From: Kocuria sp.
GTDB lineage: Bacteria; Actinomycetota; Actinomycetes; Actinomycetales; Micrococcaceae
Length of the DNA stretch: 64,000 nucleotides
Direction: 5' to 3'
Assembly: GCA_030454085.1 (NCBI GenBank)
Contig: JAKDJD010000014.1
Span: forward strand, 1-64,000
Shown here piece by piece: positions 38,629-49,520 of this stretch. Position 1 is the first letter of the stretch. Every line of letters starts with the position of its first letter. Position numbers and translations under genes: made by a program. The notes beneath the pieces are model-generated. The model did no database searches, was not told the origin of the DNA, and saw only the letters and a list, made by a program, of their open reading frames with translations.

Positions 38629-39048
38629 TTACTCGGCGTCGCCCTCCGACGTGGCGGTCCCCTCCGTTGCGTTCGAGCTGAACTCGACGAACGGGTCCGA
38701 AGCTTCGCCCTCGGTCGCGAAAATGTCGGAACCGAAGAAATCAGCGACGGGCTCGTCGTCGTGAACCAACTGGCCGTTCTCGTTGTACCGGCCGCCTTCG
38801 ACCTGGTGGGCCTCGAGAACATCCTCCTCGATCTCACGCATGGCGATCGACAGCGACTTCTCGTTCACGGCGGTGTCCACGAGCGGCCCGACGTGCTCGA
38901 AGAGGCCTTCCTGGAGCTGGGCATAGTATGCATTGATCTGACGGGCCCGGCGGGCACCGAAGATGACCAGGCCATACTTGGAATCGGTCTTCTCGAGGAG
39001 TGAATCCACCGAGGGATCGATGATGCCTTCGTGTTCGGAAAGTGCCAA
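38629..39048 (-). CDS. rpoZ: RNA polymerase omega subunit
   Basis: Omega helps assemble and stabilise RNA polymerase by clamping beta-prime. The 139-residue product has the conserved core [19 protein letters not shown] and [12 protein letters not shown] (about 9-41), then an acidic tail rich in Glu/Ser/Asp that makes it longer than the roughly 90 residues of E. coli omega, as often in Actinobacteria. The start is TTG at 39048 with GGGAG six or seven bases ahead; no ATG or GTG fits the conserved N-terminus. It lies between gmk and coaBC, the usual arrangement. The 217-base gap from gmk could hold its own promoter; I see no gene there. Confidence 0.93.
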   Translation of the reverse strand: MALSEHEGIIDPSVDSLLEKTDSKYGLVIFGARRARQINAYYAQLQEGLFEHVGPLVDTAVNEKSLSIAMREIEEDVLEAHQVEGGRYNENGQLVHDDEPVADFFGSDIFATEGEASDPFVEFSSNATEGTATSEGDAE

Positions 39049-39265
39049 GAAATTCTCCCGTGACGTTGATTGAATACCGCCGGCTCTGCAAGCCAGGCGT
39101 TCTTCCGGTGCTCGCGCTCAATGGAGCCACCGGGCAAAACTAATACACCATGGTACAGCCGAGGACGGGCGAAAGCACGCTCTCGGGGAGGTCAATCGTC
39201 TTTTGTCCGACATCTCACCGTTCCTCGGGGCGGCCCGATGTCTTCGACGCCGCCTCGGTACCGTC

Positions 39266-39850
39266 TCACACCTCGGTGGGCTGCTGGACGATCCCCATGA
39301 TCTCCACGAGCTCTCCCGCGGCCTGTTCGACGGTTTCGTTGATGACCGTCTGGTCGAATTCCGGTTCTGCCCCCAGCTCGTCCTTCGCGGTGTCCAGGCG
39401 AACACGCTGCTCCGTGTCGGTTTCGGTGCCGCGAGTCTGCAGACGACGCACCAGCTCTTCCCAGCTCGGCGGAGCCAAGAAAACCATCTGGGCCTCCGGC
39501 ATGGCGTTCCTCACCTGGCGTGCCCCCTGAATATCGATCTCCAACAACACGTGGCGGCCGGCAGCCAGGGCATCCTCGACCATCGTCTTCATGGTCCCGT
39601 ACCGGTGATTGTTGTGAACCTTGGCCCACTCGAGCATCTGGCGGTTTTCCACCATGGAGTCGAACTCTTCGTCCGAGACGAAGTAGTAGTGGACGCCGTC
39701 CTGCTCACCCGGTCGAGGATCCCTGGTTGTTGCGGATACTGAGAGCCACACCTCGGGGTAGTGATCCCGGATGTATGCAGAGACCGTCCCCTTCCCCACG
39801 GCCGTCGGCCCGGCGAGTACGGTCAAATGCGGGGACTGGGTCTCTGTCAC
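39266..39850 (-). CDS. gmk: Guanylate kinase
   Basis: Gmk phosphorylates GMP to GDP. The 194-residue product carries the P-loop GPTAVGKGT (14-22), the GMP-binding region SVSATTRDPRPGEQDGVHYYF and EWAKVHNNHRYGT, and LLEIDIQGARQV. The GTG start lies four bases after the mihF stop with AAGGG ahead, so the two are cotranscribed. Confidence 0.95.
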   Translation of the reverse strand: MTETQSPHLTVLAGPTAVGKGTVSAYIRDHYPEVWLSVSATTRDPRPGEQDGVHYYFVSDEEFDSMVENRQMLEWAKVHNNHRYGTMKTMVEDALAAGRHVLLEIDIQGARQVRNAMPEAQMVFLAPPSWEELVRRLQTRGTETDTEQRVRLDTAKDELGAEPEFDQTVINETVEQAAGELVEIMGIVQQPTEV

Positions 39851-39854
39851 TGGA

Positions 39855-40169
39855 TTACCCTTCGAGATGTTCGATGAGATTTCTGCGCTGGTGGGCTCCC
39901 AAGCCCCGAAGACGCCTGCTGGGTGCGATCCTGAGCTCCCTCATGATCGCCGCTGCCCGGATCTCCCCGATGCTCGGGATGGACTTCAACATATCCTCGA
40001 CACGGATGCGTTGCAAAGCCTCGTCCGCATCCGCTCGATCAAGAAACTCACTCACGGTGATCGTTCGATTTTTAAGGGCCAATTTGGCATCGGCACGTGC
40101 CTGGCGGGACTGCTTGGCCTTTTCGCGGGCCGCAGCGCGTTCTTCGTCGGTTAGAGGGCGCAGAGCCAT
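39855..40169 (-). CDS. mihF: Integration host factor, actinobacterial type
   Basis: mIHF is a small nucleoid protein of Actinobacteria that binds and bends DNA. The 104-residue product has a lysine/arginine-rich N-terminal helix (EERAAAREKAKQSRQARA) and a helix-two-turn-helix region with MLKSIPSIGEIRAAAIM and the basic C-terminus LRGLGAHQRRNLIEHL. The ATG at 40169 has GAGAGGAAG upstream. Placement directly before gmk is conserved, which supports the assignment. Confidence 0.93.
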   Translation of the reverse strand: MALRPLTDEERAAAREKAKQSRQARADAKLALKNRTITVSEFLDRADADEALQRIRVEDMLKSIPSIGEIRAAAIMRELRIAPSRRLRGLGAHQRRNLIEHLEG

Positions 40170-40419
40170 AGTTACTTCCTCTCCTAGTTCTACGAGGCAA
40201 CAATCGAGGTCCCCCACTCAATCCTCGTGGATACAGCCCTTAAATTACCTCACAGTAGCCTTCGAGACCAGTCAATCCATGGTCGAGGCCAGAATGTTCC
40301 GGAATTCCGGACGTCACATTGTGGGAGATCGTCCGAGGGGCCACGGCGGCGTCGTGCACGTCAGGGTTGTCCCACGGATGGACGGCGACTCAAGACGATC
40401 ATTCGGCAAAAGATTTGGC
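40170..40419. other. mihF upstream region with a 14-bp palindrome
   Basis: No gene is visible between mihF and the pyrF terminator. The region contains a perfect palindrome TCCGGAATTCCGGA (40298-40311) and, on the minus strand, a TTGACT box at 40275-40270 about 100 bases from the mihF start, which could be a -35 element, though the -10 is not clear. Confidence 0.4.
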
Positions 40420-40465
40420 AGACCCCGGGAACACATCAATGTGTATTGATAAGTTCCCGGGGTCT
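40420..40465 (-). terminator. Double-stem terminator of the pyr operon
   Basis: A 13-bp outer stem (AGACCCCGGGAAC at 40420-40432 with its complement at 40453-40465) encloses a two-base internal loop and a 6-bp inner stem (ATCAAT at 40435-40440 with ATTGAT at 40445-40450, loop GTGT). It starts 26 bases after the pyrF stop. On the minus strand the next bases include CTTTT. It ends the pyrR-pyrF operon. Confidence 0.88.
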
Positions 40466-40490
40466 TGTACCGACCGGTAATCGGTGATTC

Positions 40491-41366
40491 TCACGCCGAG
40501 CTTCCGGCCTCCGTGCCCAGGGCCTCCATCAGCTCTTCGTTGCACCGTTTGGCGGCGGCGGACAAAGCGTCCGCATCCGGGCCGTGGCGCAAGACGCCGC
40601 GTGAATTCGCGACCACGACCCTGTCGCCGGCACCGTTGAACACCCGTGCGAGGTCGTCGGCAGTGGCCCCCTGTGCTCCGTAGCCGGGAGCAAGGATCAG
40701 CCCGTTGAACTCTGCGAGGGAAATCCCCAGAGCGTCCAGGGCCGGCCCTACGGTTGCGCCGACGACCAGGCCGCACGGGCCGGTATGGGTCCAGTCGCGG
40801 CGCCCGTTCTCGGCGATCGCCTGGTCGACGACCGACTTCGCCACGGAGTCCTGTCCGCCCCGGTGCTGCACTCCCGCGCCTTCCGGATTGGAGGTCAGGG
40901 CGAGGACGAAGGTCCCCCGACCGTGGTCCGCGGCGGCGTCCAGCGCGGGGGACAATGAACCGAACCCGAGATACGGGCTCAACGTGACCGCGTCCCCCGC
41001 CAGGCCGGATCGTTCGGACAACCAGGCGTCAGCGTACGCGGCCATCGTCGAGCCGATGTCCCCACGCTTGGCGTCACACACGACCTGAGTCCCCGAGTCC
41101 CTGCCTCGGGCAATTACTTTCTCCAGGACACCGAGCCCAGCGGGCCCGTGCCGCTCGAACAAGGCGACCTGAGGTTTGACCGAGGCGGCCTCTCCCCCGA
41201 TCGCGTCCATCACCGTCAGGGCGAAGGTTTCGAGCCCTCCGACGTCGTCCGCCAGACCCCAAGCGTCCAGGAGGCCGGGGTGCGGATCGATTCCGACGCA
41301 GAGAGGACCCTTCTCCCTCAAGGCCAGGTACAGGCGGTCACCGGCAGGGGGAACCGTGCCCATCAT
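40491..41366 (-). CDS. pyrF: Orotidine 5'-phosphate decarboxylase, type 2
   Basis: PyrF decarboxylates OMP to UMP, the last step of the pathway. The 291-residue product has LCVGIDPHP, the catalytic [15 protein letters not shown] and the phosphate site with GYGAQGA, typical of the longer actinobacterial type-2 enzyme. The ATG at 41366 overlaps the carB stop (ATGA). It ends the pyr operon and is followed by a terminator. Confidence 0.94.
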   Translation of the reverse strand: MMGTVPPAGDRLYLALREKGPLCVGIDPHPGLLDAWGLADDVGGLETFALTVMDAIGGEAASVKPQVALFERHGPAGLGVLEKVIARGRDSGTQVVCDAKRGDIGSTMAAYADAWLSERSGLAGDAVTLSPYLGFGSLSPALDAAADHGRGTFVLALTSNPEGAGVQHRGGQDSVAKSVVDQAIAENGRRDWTHTGPCGLVVGATVGPALDALGISLAEFNGLILAPGYGAQGATADDLARVFNGAGDRVVVANSRGVLRHGPDADALSAAAKRCNEELMEALGTEAGSSA

Positions 41367-44300
41367 TGTTGGGCCTCGCGTTCGGCGGCGGCCGCTGCGG
41401 ACAACGTCGCCTCGTGATCCTGCAGGCTCATGACGTCCCAGGAGTGGCGACGCTGCGCATCGATGGACTGGATCGTGGCGCCGAACTCGGAGATCGTGGT
41501 CATGAGCGGGCACCCGATGCTGGTCGCGGCCGCGCGAATTTCGTAGCCGTCTCCGCGTGCCTCGCCGGCGCCGGATGGCGTGTTGAAGATCAACGCGATC
41601 TCACCGTCGGTGATCATGTCGACGATGCTCCGCTCGCCTTCCTTCGCCTCACGAAGCTTGGGGACCACGGTGCACTGGATGCCGTTCCGCCTCATGACCT
41701 GCGCGGTTCCGCCGGTCGTGATGATTTCGAAGCCGAGCTCCTGAAGCATCTTGACATACACGATGGCCGCGCGCTTGTCCCTGTCCGCAACGGTCACGAA
41801 CACGCGACCTTCCGTGGGAAGCACGTTCCCGACCGATGCCTGCGCCTTCGCGAAAGCGGTGTCGAAGAACGCGTGCAACCCCATGACCTCGCCGGTCGAC
41901 CGCATCTCCGGCCCCAAGAGTGAGTCCACGGCCGCTCCCGAATGGGTCCGGAATCGGTTGAAGGGCAGAACGGCTTCCTTGACCGCGATGGCGGTCTCCT
42001 CGGGCAGTCTCGCCCCGTCCATGTGGGTCGGCAGGTGCCCTGAGGCCTTGAGGGATTCGATGGTCTCCCCCGTCCCGATCAGGGCCGCCGCCTTGGCCAG
42101 CTGGACGCCGGTCGCCTTGGAGACGAACGGCACCGTGCGGGACGCACGGGGGTTCGCTTCGATCACGTAGAGAACATTCGACGCGACCGCGAACTGGATA
42201 TTGATGAGCCCCCGGACGCCGACGCCCTGTGCAATACCCAGGGTCGCTTCACGAACTCGCTCGAGCACCGAGGGACTGAGCGTCACGGGCGGCAAGGTGG
42301 ACGCCGAGTCGCCGGAATGGATCCCGGCCTCCTCGATGTGCTCCATGATGCCGCCCATGTACAGCTCGTTCCCGTCGAACAGCGCGTCGACGTCGATCTC
42401 GATTGCATCCTCGAGGAACTTGTCGATCAGCGCGGGCTGGGAGGGCGAGACCTCGGTGGCGTTGGACAGATAACGGGCCAGGTTCTCTTCGTCGTAGACG
42501 ATTTCCATGCCCCGACCGCCCAGGACATACGACGGCCGGACCAGAACCGGGTAACCGATCTCGTCCGCGATCACCTTGGCATCGGTGAAGGTCGAGGCCG
42601 TTCCGTTCTTCGGGGTCATGAGTCCCGCGTTCGCGAGGACCTGGGAGAACTCGCCGCGGTCCTCCGCCAGGTCGATGGCCTCCGGCGAAGTACCCAGGAT
42701 CGGGACGCCGGCCTCCTTGAGCTCGCGCGCAAGTTTGAGCGGCGTCTGACCGCCCAGTTGCACAAATACACCCAGCAGTCCGCCGGTGCGACGCTCGGAG
42801 TCGATGACCTCGAGGACATCCTCCAGGGTCAGAGGCTCGAAGTACAAGCGAGTCGAGACGTCGTAGTCGGTCGAAACGGTCTCGGGGTTGCAATTGACCA
42901 TGACCGTCTCGTAACCGGCGTCGCGCAGGACCATCGAGGCGTGCACGCACGAGTAGTCGAACTCGATACCCTGCCCGATCCTGTTCGGCCCGGATCCGAG
43001 GATCATGATCGACTTGCCCTGGTGCGGAGCCACCTCGTCCTCCTGATCGTAGGAGGAGTAATGGTACGGGGTGAATGCCTCGAACTCCGCGGCGCAAGTG
43101 TCCACCGTCTTGAACACGGGACGGACCCCCAGGGCGTGGCGGACACCGCGGACCACCTCTTCGCGGCTGTGGGCCAGCTCGGCGATCTGCTCATCCGAGA
43201 ATCCGTGGCGCTTCGCGAGCTCCAGGGACTCCCTGGTCAGGTTCGTGTCATTGCGGACCTCGTCCGCGACCTCGTTGATCAATTGGAGCTGGTCCAGGAA
43301 CCACGGGTCGATACCGGTGGCATCGTACATCTCGTCGATCGTGGCGCCGGCGGCCAGCGCGCGACGCACCTGGTGCAGGCGCTCCGTGGTCGGCGTCTTG
43401 GTGGCCTCGACCAGCTCCCGCAAGGCCGAAGGCTCGAGGTGATCGTGCGCGAAGGAGAACGTGCTGTTCTTCTGTTCGAGGGACCGAAGGGCCTTCTGAA
43501 GCGCTTCGGTGAAGTTCCTGCCGAGCGCCATGGCTTCGCCCACGGATTTCATGGTGGTGGTCAGCGTCGGGTCGGCCGCCGGGAACTTCTCGAAGGCGAA
43601 CCGCGGAACCTTGACGACTACGTAGTCGAGCGTCGGTTCGAAGGACGCCGGGGTCTTCCGCGTGATGTCGTTCGGGATCTCGTCCAGGGTGTAGCCGAGC
43701 GAGAGTTTGGTGGCGATCTTGGCGATCGGGAAACCCGTCGCTTTGGAAGCCAGAGCCGAGGACCGGGACACGCGAGGGTTCATCTCGATCACGACCACGC
43801 GTCCGGTCTTCGGGTCCACGGCGAACTGGATGTTGCAGCCGCCCGTATCCACGCCGACCTCACGGATCACGGCGATCGCGACGTCGCGCATCTTCTGGTA
43901 CTCGCGATCCGTCAGCGTGAGCGCGGGTGCAACAGTGATCGAGTCCCCCGTGTGGACGCCCACCGGGTCGAAGTTCTCGATCGAACAGACAACCACCACG
44001 TTGTCGTTCTTGTCCCGCATCATCTCGAGCTCGTATTCCTTCCACCCGAGGATCGACTCCTCGAGCAGGACTTCGGAGGTCGGGCTGTACTGGATCCCGG
44101 CGCCGGCAATGCGGTGCAGGTCTTCCTCGTTGTAGGCCATTCCGGAGCCCAGACCACCCATCGTGAAGGAGGGTCGGACGACCATGGGGTAGCCCAGCTT
44201 CTCCGCGGCGGCCAGGGCCTCGTCCATCGAGTGGACGATTTCCGACCGTGCCGATTCGGCACCGCAGCGTTCGACGACGCCCTTGAACGCCTCACGGTCC

Positions 44301-44680
44301 TCACCGAGGTTGATGGCCGCGATGTTGGCACCGATGAGTTCGACGTTGTACTTGGCGAGAGTTCCACGTTCGTCCAGGGCGATCGCGGCGTTCAGTGCAG
44401 TCTGACCGCCCAGGGTCGGCAGGACGGCGTCGGGCCGTTCACGATCGATGATGCGTTCGATGGTGTCCGGCGTGATCGGCTCGATGTAGGTCGCATCCGC
44501 GAACTCGGGGTCGGTCATGATGGTTGCCGGATTCGAGTTCACCAGAATGACCCGGATGCCCTCTTCCTTGAGCACCCGCAGCGCCTGCGTCCCGGAGTAG
44601 TCGAATTCCGCAGCCTGGCCGATGACGATCGGGCCCGAACCGATGACCAGGACGCTCTTGAGATCTTGACGACGAGGCAT
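41363..44680 (-). CDS. carB: Carbamoyl-phosphate synthase large subunit
   Basis: CarB makes carbamoyl phosphate from bicarbonate, ammonia and two ATP. The 1105-residue product has two duplicated ATP-grasp halves (start [17 protein letters not shown]; second half [19 protein letters not shown] from about residue 555), and a C-terminal MGS-like regulatory domain (about 950-1080, with [12 protein letters not shown]). Length is normal. It starts four bases after carA and overlaps pyrF. Confidence 0.97.
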   Translation of the reverse strand: MPRRQDLKSVLVIGSGPIVIGQAAEFDYSGTQALRVLKEEGIRVILVNSNPATIMTDPEFADATYIEPITPDTIERIIDRERPDAVLPTLGGQTALNAAIALDERGTLAKYNVELIGANIAAINLGEDREAFKGVVERCGAESARSEIVHSMDEALAAAEKLGYPMVVRPSFTMGGLGSGMAYNEEDLHRIAGAGIQYSPTSEVLLEESILGWKEYELEMMRDKNDNVVVVCSIENFDPVGVHTGDSITVAPALTLTDREYQKMRDVAIAVIREVGVDTGGCNIQFAVDPKTGRVVVIEMNPRVSRSSALASKATGFPIAKIATKLSLGYTLDEIPNDITRKTPASFEPTLDYVVVKVPRFAFEKFPAADPTLTTTMKSVGEAMALGRNFTEALQKALRSLEQKNSTFSFAHDHLEPSALRELVEATKTPTTERLHQVRRALAAGATIDEMYDATGIDPWFLDQLQLINEVADEVRNDTNLTRESLELAKRHGFSDEQIAELAHSREEVVRGVRHALGVRPVFKTVDTCAAEFEAFTPYHYSSYDQEDEVAPHQGKSIMILGSGPNRIGQGIEFDYSCVHASMVLRDAGYETVMVNCNPETVSTDYDVSTRLYFEPLTLEDVLEVIDSERRTGGLLGVFVQLGGQTPLKLARELKEAGVPILGTSPEAIDLAEDRGEFSQVLANAGLMTPKNGTASTFTDAKVIADEIGYPVLVRPSYVLGGRGMEIVYDEENLARYLSNATEVSPSQPALIDKFLEDAIEIDVDALFDGNELYMGGIMEHIEEAGIHSGDSASTLPPVTLSPSVLERVREATLGIAQGVGVRGLINIQFAVASNVLYVIEANPRASRTVPFVSKATGVQLAKAAALIGTGETIESLKASGHLPTHMDGARLPEETAIAVKEAVLPFNRFRTHSGAAVDSLLGPEMRSTGEVMGLHAFFDTAFAKAQASVGNVLPTEGRVFVTVADRDKRAAIVYVKMLQELGFEIITTGGTAQVMRRNGIQCTVVPKLREAKEGERSIVDMITDGEIALIFNTPSGAGEARGDGYEIRAAATSIGCPLMTTISEFGATIQSIDAQRRHSWDVMSLQDHEATLSAAAAAEREAQQ

Positions 44681-44684
44681 AGAG

Positions 44685-45872
44685 TTACTTTCCTGCTTTC
44701 TGGCGTGCGGCCGAATCGGTTGAGGTCATGAGTTCGATGAAACGGTCGAACAGGTAGGCGGCGTCGTGCGGCCCGGCCGCGGCCTCCGGGTGGTACTGGA
44801 CGGAGAACGCGGGGATGTCGAGGCAGCGAAGGCCTTCGACGACGTCATCGTTCAACCCGACGTGCGAGACCTCGACCCGGCCGAATTCCGACTCGGGAGC
44901 GGTCACCGGTCCGTCCAACGGCGCGTCCACCGCGAATCCGTGATTCTGCGCGGTGATCTCGACCCGCCCCGTCGACCGGTCGAGCACCGGCTGGTTGATG
45001 CCCCGGTGACCGAAGGGCAGTTTGTAGGTGCCGAAGCCCAGGGCGCGGCCGAGCAGCTGGTTGCCGAAACAGATCCCGAAGAACGGGATTCCCGCGCGCA
45101 GAATACCTCGCAAAACCTCGACCTGATCCGTGGCCGTCTCCGGGTCCCCCGGTCCGTTCGAGAAGAACGCCCCGTCCGGACCGAGCTGCTTGATCTGCTC
45201 GAGCGTGGTGTTCGCGGGGACCACGTGCACGCGGATGCCCCGCTCAGCGAAACGTCGGGGCGTCATCGATTTGATGCCGAGGTCGACCGCGACCAGCGTG
45301 CCGAGGACCTCGCCGTCCCACCCGTGGTCGGCGGGCTCGATGGTCAGGGTGTTCTCGGCCGTGACCTTTTCTGCCAGGCGCTGCCCCTGCATCGGTGAGG
45401 ACTGACGGACCCGTTCCAGAAGTTCGGACTCCGGTGCCTCGGCGGCCTCACCCGTGAAGATTCCTGACCGCATCGCCCCGGCGCTGCGCAGGTGACGTGT
45501 CAGCGCTCGGGTGTCGATGCCCTGGATCCCGACCACGTTCTGCTCGGTGAGTTCTTCGTCCAGGGACTTCTCGGAGCGCCAGTTCGAGGGCAGACGGGCG
45601 GCGTCGCGCACCACGTAACCGCTGACCCAGATGCGGCGCGACTCGGCGTCGTCGGCGTTGACCCCCGTGTTGCCGATGTGCGGGGCGGTCTGGACGACAA
45701 TCTGCCCCGCGTAGGAGGGATCCGTGAGGGTTTCCTGGTATCCGGTCATGCCGGTGGAGAAGACGGCCTCGCCCAGCGACTCGCCGACGGCCCCGTAGGA
45801 CCGTCCACGGAACACCGTGCCGTCCTCGAGGACCAGCAGCGCCCGTTCGGATGTTCTGTGTGCGTTGGTCAT
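44685..45872 (-). CDS. carA: Carbamoyl-phosphate synthase small subunit
   Basis: CarA is the glutamine amidotransferase subunit that supplies ammonia to CarB. The 395-residue product has an N-terminal CPSase_sm domain ([14 protein letters not shown]) and a class I glutaminase domain with the catalytic Cys268 in [12 protein letters not shown] and a C-terminal YHPEAA with the catalytic His. It starts five bases after the membrane-protein gene ends and is followed by carB. Confidence 0.96.
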   Translation of the reverse strand: MTNAHRTSERALLVLEDGTVFRGRSYGAVGESLGEAVFSTGMTGYQETLTDPSYAGQIVVQTAPHIGNTGVNADDAESRRIWVSGYVVRDAARLPSNWRSEKSLDEELTEQNVVGIQGIDTRALTRHLRSAGAMRSGIFTGEAAEAPESELLERVRQSSPMQGQRLAEKVTAENTLTIEPADHGWDGEVLGTLVAVDLGIKSMTPRRFAERGIRVHVVPANTTLEQIKQLGPDGAFFSNGPGDPETATDQVEVLRGILRAGIPFFGICFGNQLLGRALGFGTYKLPFGHRGINQPVLDRSTGRVEITAQNHGFAVDAPLDGPVTAPESEFGRVEVSHVGLNDDVVEGLRCLDIPAFSVQYHPEAAAGPHDAAYLFDRFIELMTSTDSAARQKAGK

Positions 45873-45876
45873 GAAT

Positions 45877-46467
45877 TCACTTCCTCTGTTCTTCGGCGGA
45901 CGCGTCCGACGAATCGTGCTGGCCCGCTGGGGCCTGAGTGTCTGTCGCAGTGGGGAGCTCGTCTCCGGCCTGAGGCGCCATCGCGCGCAGCTTCTCGATC
46001 AGGGCCGGGGTGTCCGAACCGGTTCGCGTTCGGAGCCCGGTGTCGACCAGTCGACCGCCCAATCGCCAGGAAACGACCGCGAGTCCGCCCTTCTCCACGA
46101 ACTTCCCCGCCATTCCGGATTCGCGCCGGATCACCTCGATGCCTCCGCCGGGAATCCAGAGGTCCTGGGCGCCGTCCCTGGTCACGATCAGACCGGTCGG
46201 GTAGACCATGGCCTGCCCGTTGGCCTTCATTCCCAGGCCGTGGACCGCGATACGGTCAAGCCAGTCCCCTGCCGTGGTGGTGCACACGTACTGGACGTCG
46301 CACGCGAAATCGGCGGCCTCTCCGTCCAGCTCGCGCGGAACCTCGGGGATATCCGGTATGTCCGATTGGCGTCGGGCGCGTGACTTCCACCCCACGACGA
46401 TCAGCACGAGAACGAGACCCGCGAGGACCAGCGACGAGATGAGGGTCAGCAGATGGTTGGTGGACAT
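45877..46467 (-). CDS. Single-span membrane protein with PH-like domain in the pyr operon
   Basis: Function is unknown. The 196-residue product has an N-terminal helix (about 5-27, [20 protein letters not shown]), a basic stop-transfer KSRARRQ, then a soluble beta-rich segment (about 50-165; [20 protein letters not shown] and [14 protein letters not shown]) like the PH-like domain proteins found in actinobacterial pyr operons, and a low-complexity tail. It lies between pyrC and carA with gaps of a few bases, so it is cotranscribed with the pathway. No catalytic motif is apparent. Confidence 0.7.
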   Translation of the reverse strand: MSTNHLLTLISSLVLAGLVLVLIVVGWKSRARRQSDIPDIPEVPRELDGEAADFACDVQYVCTTTAGDWLDRIAVHGLGMKANGQAMVYPTGLIVTRDGAQDLWIPGGGIEVIRRESGMAGKFVEKGGLAVVSWRLGGRLVDTGLRTRTGSDTPALIEKLRAMAPQAGDELPTATDTQAPAGQHDSSDASAEEQRK

Positions 46468-46473
46468 GAGTTC

Positions 46474-47796
46474 CTAGTCTGCCTGGGCGACGAGTGCCCG
46501 GGGCGTGTTGATGTGACCGTCGAGCACGGTCGGGTGGCCCTTGAAGAACGTGGCCTGCACCGCGCCCGGGACCTCCAGCGAACGGTACGGGGAATTGCGT
46601 CCCTTCGACTGGTGCTTCTCGGGTTCGACCACGCGATGGGCCGACGGGTCCACCAGGACGATGTTTGCGGGCTCCCCCGCGGCCAGAGGACGGCCCTGAT
46701 CATCGATGCGCGCGATCCTGGCGGGCTCCTTGGACATGATGCGGGCGACGTCGCCCCAGCCGATCCGGCCCGTCTCCACGAGGGTCTGCTGGACGATGGA
46801 CAATGCGGTCTCCAGGCCGGTCATGCCCATCGCCGCGCACGCCCACTCGCATTCCTTGGCTTCCACCGGGTGCGGGGCGTGGTCGGTTCCGACGACGTCG
46901 ATGGTGCCGTCGGCCACGGCGTCACGCAGGGCCTCGACGTCCTCCCGGGTCCGCAACGGCGGATTGACTTTGTAGACGGGGTCGTAGCTGCGGACGGACT
47001 CGTCGGTCAGGAGCAAGTGGTGGGGCGTGACTTCCGCGGTGACATCCACGCCTCGTTGCTTCGCCCAACGGATGATCTCCACGGAGCCCTGGGTCGAGAC
47101 GTGACAGATGTGTACCCGCGAACCCACGTGCTGAGCCAGCAGCACGTCCCTGGCGATGATCGCCTCTTCTGCTACGGCGGGCCATCCCGCCAGTCCCAGA
47201 TCCGCCGAGACGCTGCCCTCGTTCATTTGGGCGCCGTCGGTCAGCAGCGGTTCCTGGGCGTGCTGGGCGACGACGCCGTCGAAGGTCTTGACGTACTCGA
47301 GCGCGCGACGCATGAGCACGGCGTTGTGAACGCATTTGCCGTCGTCGGAGAACATGCGGACGGCGGCGCGGGAGTCGGCCATCGCCCCGATCTCGGAGAG
47401 CCTCTCCCCCTCGAGCCCCACGGTCACCGCACCGATCGGATGGACGTCGGCCCATCCCGCCTGGCGGCCGAGCTCCCAGACCTGTTCGACGAGTCCGGCC
47501 GTGTCCGCGACCGGGTTGGAATTCGCCATGGCGCACACGGCGGTGTACCCGCCGGCAGCCGCCGCGCGGGTTCCCGTCTCCACGGTCTCGGCGTCTTCGC
47601 GGCCGGGTTCCCTCAGATGGGTGTGGACGTCCACCAGACCCGGCAGGGCAACGAGCCCCTGGGCCTCGACGACGTTCGCGCCGTCCGCTTCGATCCCCTG
47701 ACCGACGCGGGCAATGGTTCCGTCCGCCACAAGGATGTCTGCGGTGTCATCTCCGAGCAGGCTTGCGCCACGGATGAGATATTTCTGATTGCTCAT
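46474..47796 (-). CDS. pyrC: Dihydroorotase
   Basis: PyrC cyclises carbamoyl-aspartate to dihydroorotate. The 440-residue amidohydrolase has the metal ligands His58 and His60 in [10 protein letters not shown], a later [10 protein letters not shown], the catalytic-Asp region [13 protein letters not shown] and NPPLRTRED, as in class I enzymes. The ATG at 47796 follows AAAGGAC and overlaps the pyrB stop (ATGA). Confidence 0.95.
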   Translation of the reverse strand: MSNQKYLIRGASLLGDDTADILVADGTIARVGQGIEADGANVVEAQGLVALPGLVDVHTHLREPGREDAETVETGTRAAAAGGYTAVCAMANSNPVADTAGLVEQVWELGRQAGWADVHPIGAVTVGLEGERLSEIGAMADSRAAVRMFSDDGKCVHNAVLMRRALEYVKTFDGVVAQHAQEPLLTDGAQMNEGSVSADLGLAGWPAVAEEAIIARDVLLAQHVGSRVHICHVSTQGSVEIIRWAKQRGVDVTAEVTPHHLLLTDESVRSYDPVYKVNPPLRTREDVEALRDAVADGTIDVVGTDHAPHPVEAKECEWACAAMGMTGLETALSIVQQTLVETGRIGWGDVARIMSKEPARIARIDDQGRPLAAGEPANIVLVDPSAHRVVEPEKHQSKGRNSPYRSLEVPGAVQATFFKGHPTVLDGHINTPRALVAQAD

Positions 47797-48788
47797 GATG
47801 TCCTTTGGAGTGCCGGGATCCGGTCCTGCTCCTGGGGACCGGTCATCAGGTGGTAGAGAACGGACATGCGGACCGAAACCCCGTTGGTGACCTGGTCCAG
47901 GACCAGGGAACGCGGGGAATCCGCGGCGGCGGAGCTGATCTCGAGTCCCCGGTTCATCGGGCCCGGGTGCAGGATGGCGGTTTCGGCGCCTCGGGAGTCG
48001 AGGAGGGCGAGCCGCTCGGGGGTCAGGCCCCACAGCCGTGCGTACTCCTCCGAAGACGGGAAGAACGCCGCGTGCATCCTCTCTCGCTGGATGCGAAGCA
48101 TCATGATCGCGTCGAGTTCCTGCGCCATGGCCTCGTCCAGGCTGTATCGGACCTCCACGGGCCAGTCCTCAATGCCCACGGGAAGCAGCGTCGGGGGCGA
48201 TACGAGGGTGACGTGGGCTCCGAGCAGGGCCAGCAACCACACGTTGGATTTGGCCACCCGGGAATGCAGAACGTCTCCGACGAGGGCGACCCGCATGCCC
48301 CGAAGGTCCGAACCCTGGGTCGGCCGCCCGTCGAGCCGGGACCTGTGCTGGCGCAACGTCATCGCGTCCAACAGTGCCTGCGTGGGGTGTGCGTGCGTGC
48401 CGTCACCCGCGTTGATGACCGGTGACGAGATCCATCCGCTCGACGCGAGCCTGGCCGGCGCGCCCGAAGCCGGGTGCCGGATCACGATCGCATCTGCGTT
48501 GATCGCCTCGAGGGTCTGCGCGGTGTCTTTGAGGGACTCGCCCTTCGAGACCGAGGATCCCTTCGCGGCGAAATTGATGACGTCGGCTGACAACCGCTTC
48601 TCGGCGGTTTCGAACGAGATCCGGGTCCGTGTCGAGTCCTCGAAGAACAAATTGACCACGGTCCGACCGCGCAGGGCGGGAAGCTTCTTGACCTCCCGGG
48701 TGCCGACCTCGGCCATCGAATCCGCGGTATCCAGGACCTGAATGGCTTCCTCGAGGCTCAAATCCCTGGTGTCCAGGAGATGCTTCAT
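47793..48788 (-). CDS. pyrB: Aspartate carbamoyltransferase catalytic chain
   Basis: PyrB joins carbamoyl phosphate and aspartate. The 331-residue product has the carbamoyl-phosphate site [11 protein letters not shown] (50-60) and [14 protein letters not shown], then the aspartate-binding C-terminal domain with LRIQRERM. No regulatory-chain gene (pyrI) is present, as expected for a PyrR-regulated actinobacterial operon. The start overlaps the pyrR stop (ATGA). Confidence 0.96.
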   Translation of the reverse strand: MKHLLDTRDLSLEEAIQVLDTADSMAEVGTREVKKLPALRGRTVVNLFFEDSTRTRISFETAEKRLSADVINFAAKGSSVSKGESLKDTAQTLEAINADAIVIRHPASGAPARLASSGWISSPVINAGDGTHAHPTQALLDAMTLRQHRSRLDGRPTQGSDLRGMRVALVGDVLHSRVAKSNVWLLALLGAHVTLVSPPTLLPVGIEDWPVEVRYSLDEAMAQELDAIMMLRIQRERMHAAFFPSSEEYARLWGLTPERLALLDSRGAETAILHPGPMNRGLEISSAAADSPRSLVLDQVTNGVSVRMSVLYHLMTGPQEQDRIPALQRTS

Positions 48789-49489
48789 GACTCGACCGTC
48801 CCTTCGGCGTCTTTGCCGGTGATCTCTTGCGATCGGGCGTCGACGGTGTCTGCACCCGATGCGGCGGGCACCAGAAGAACGCAGTCGCCGAGATCGCGGT
48901 CGGTGTCCCCCGCGGCTAGGGCGACCGGCTCATCGGTTTCGCGGAGGAATACCTGAACGGATTCGTTCTGGGAAGTCGGGAGGTTCTTTCCGACGTGGTC
49001 GGCGCGAATCGGCAACTGGCGGTGTCCACGATCGGCCAGCACGGCCAAACGGACCACCTCGGGTCTGCCGAAATCGCCGAGGGCATCGAGGGCGGCCCGA
49101 ATGGTCCGGCCCGAGTAGAGGACGTCGTCCACGAGCACGATGTTCTTCCCATCGATGCCGCCTGAGGGAATCCGTGTGGGTTGAGGTGTGCGGGACGTGT
49201 TCCGACGAAGGTCGTCCCGATACATGGTGATGTCGAGCTGCCCGAGACACGACTCGGGGTCGAAATGCGGTTCGGTCGAAGCGATCTTCTGGGCAATGCG
49301 CTGGGCGAGAGGATAGCCCCTCCGCGGAATGCCCAACAGCACCAAATCCTGGGTGCCCTTGTTGGCTTCGACGATCTCATGGGCAATACGGGTCAGAACC
49401 CGGTTGACATCCGCAGAATCCAGAATGACGCGCGCGTTCTCGGAAACCCTGCGATGTGGGTTGCCGTGACGGCGTGAGATATCGGTCAT
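48785..49489 (-). CDS. pyrR: PyrR: pyrimidine regulator / uracil phosphoribosyltransferase
   Basis: PyrR is an RNA-binding regulator of pyr genes that also has UPRTase activity. The 234-residue product has the PRPP-binding motif [12 protein letters not shown] and the [12 protein letters not shown] region of PyrR, plus [12 protein letters not shown] and MYRDDL. A C-terminal tail of about 50 residues makes it longer than the usual 180 or so. It heads the pyrR-pyrB-pyrC-carA-carB-pyrF operon and has a PyrR-like hairpin close to its own ribosome-binding site. Confidence 0.94.
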   Translation of the reverse strand: MTDISRRHGNPHRRVSENARVILDSADVNRVLTRIAHEIVEANKGTQDLVLLGIPRRGYPLAQRIAQKIASTEPHFDPESCLGQLDITMYRDDLRRNTSRTPQPTRIPSGGIDGKNIVLVDDVLYSGRTIRAALDALGDFGRPEVVRLAVLADRGHRQLPIRADHVGKNLPTSQNESVQVFLRETDEPVALAAGDTDRDLGDCVLLVPAASGADTVDARSQEITGKDAEGTVES

Positions 49490-49497
49490 CGCGTTTG

Positions 49498-49520
49498 CCT
49501 CCTTCCCCGCCTCACGGGAC
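49498..49520 (-). promoter_or_regulatory. Putative PyrR-binding RNA hairpin at the pyrR ribosome-binding site
   Basis: On the minus strand GTCCCGTGAGGCGGGG forms a stem (CCCG with CGGG) with a TGAGG loop, immediately followed by AAGGAGG, the ribosome-binding site of pyrR. The conserved loop element of PyrR-binding sites is a purine-rich AGAGG/TGAGG, and translational repression of this layout is described for mycobacteria. The match is by pattern only. The 49521-49630 leader shows no gene. Confidence 0.65.

Noticed and set aside
42317..44731. 804-codon open frame antisense to carB
   Set aside because: It lies opposite the complete carB and reflects GC-rich codon bias; no motif or ribosome-binding site.
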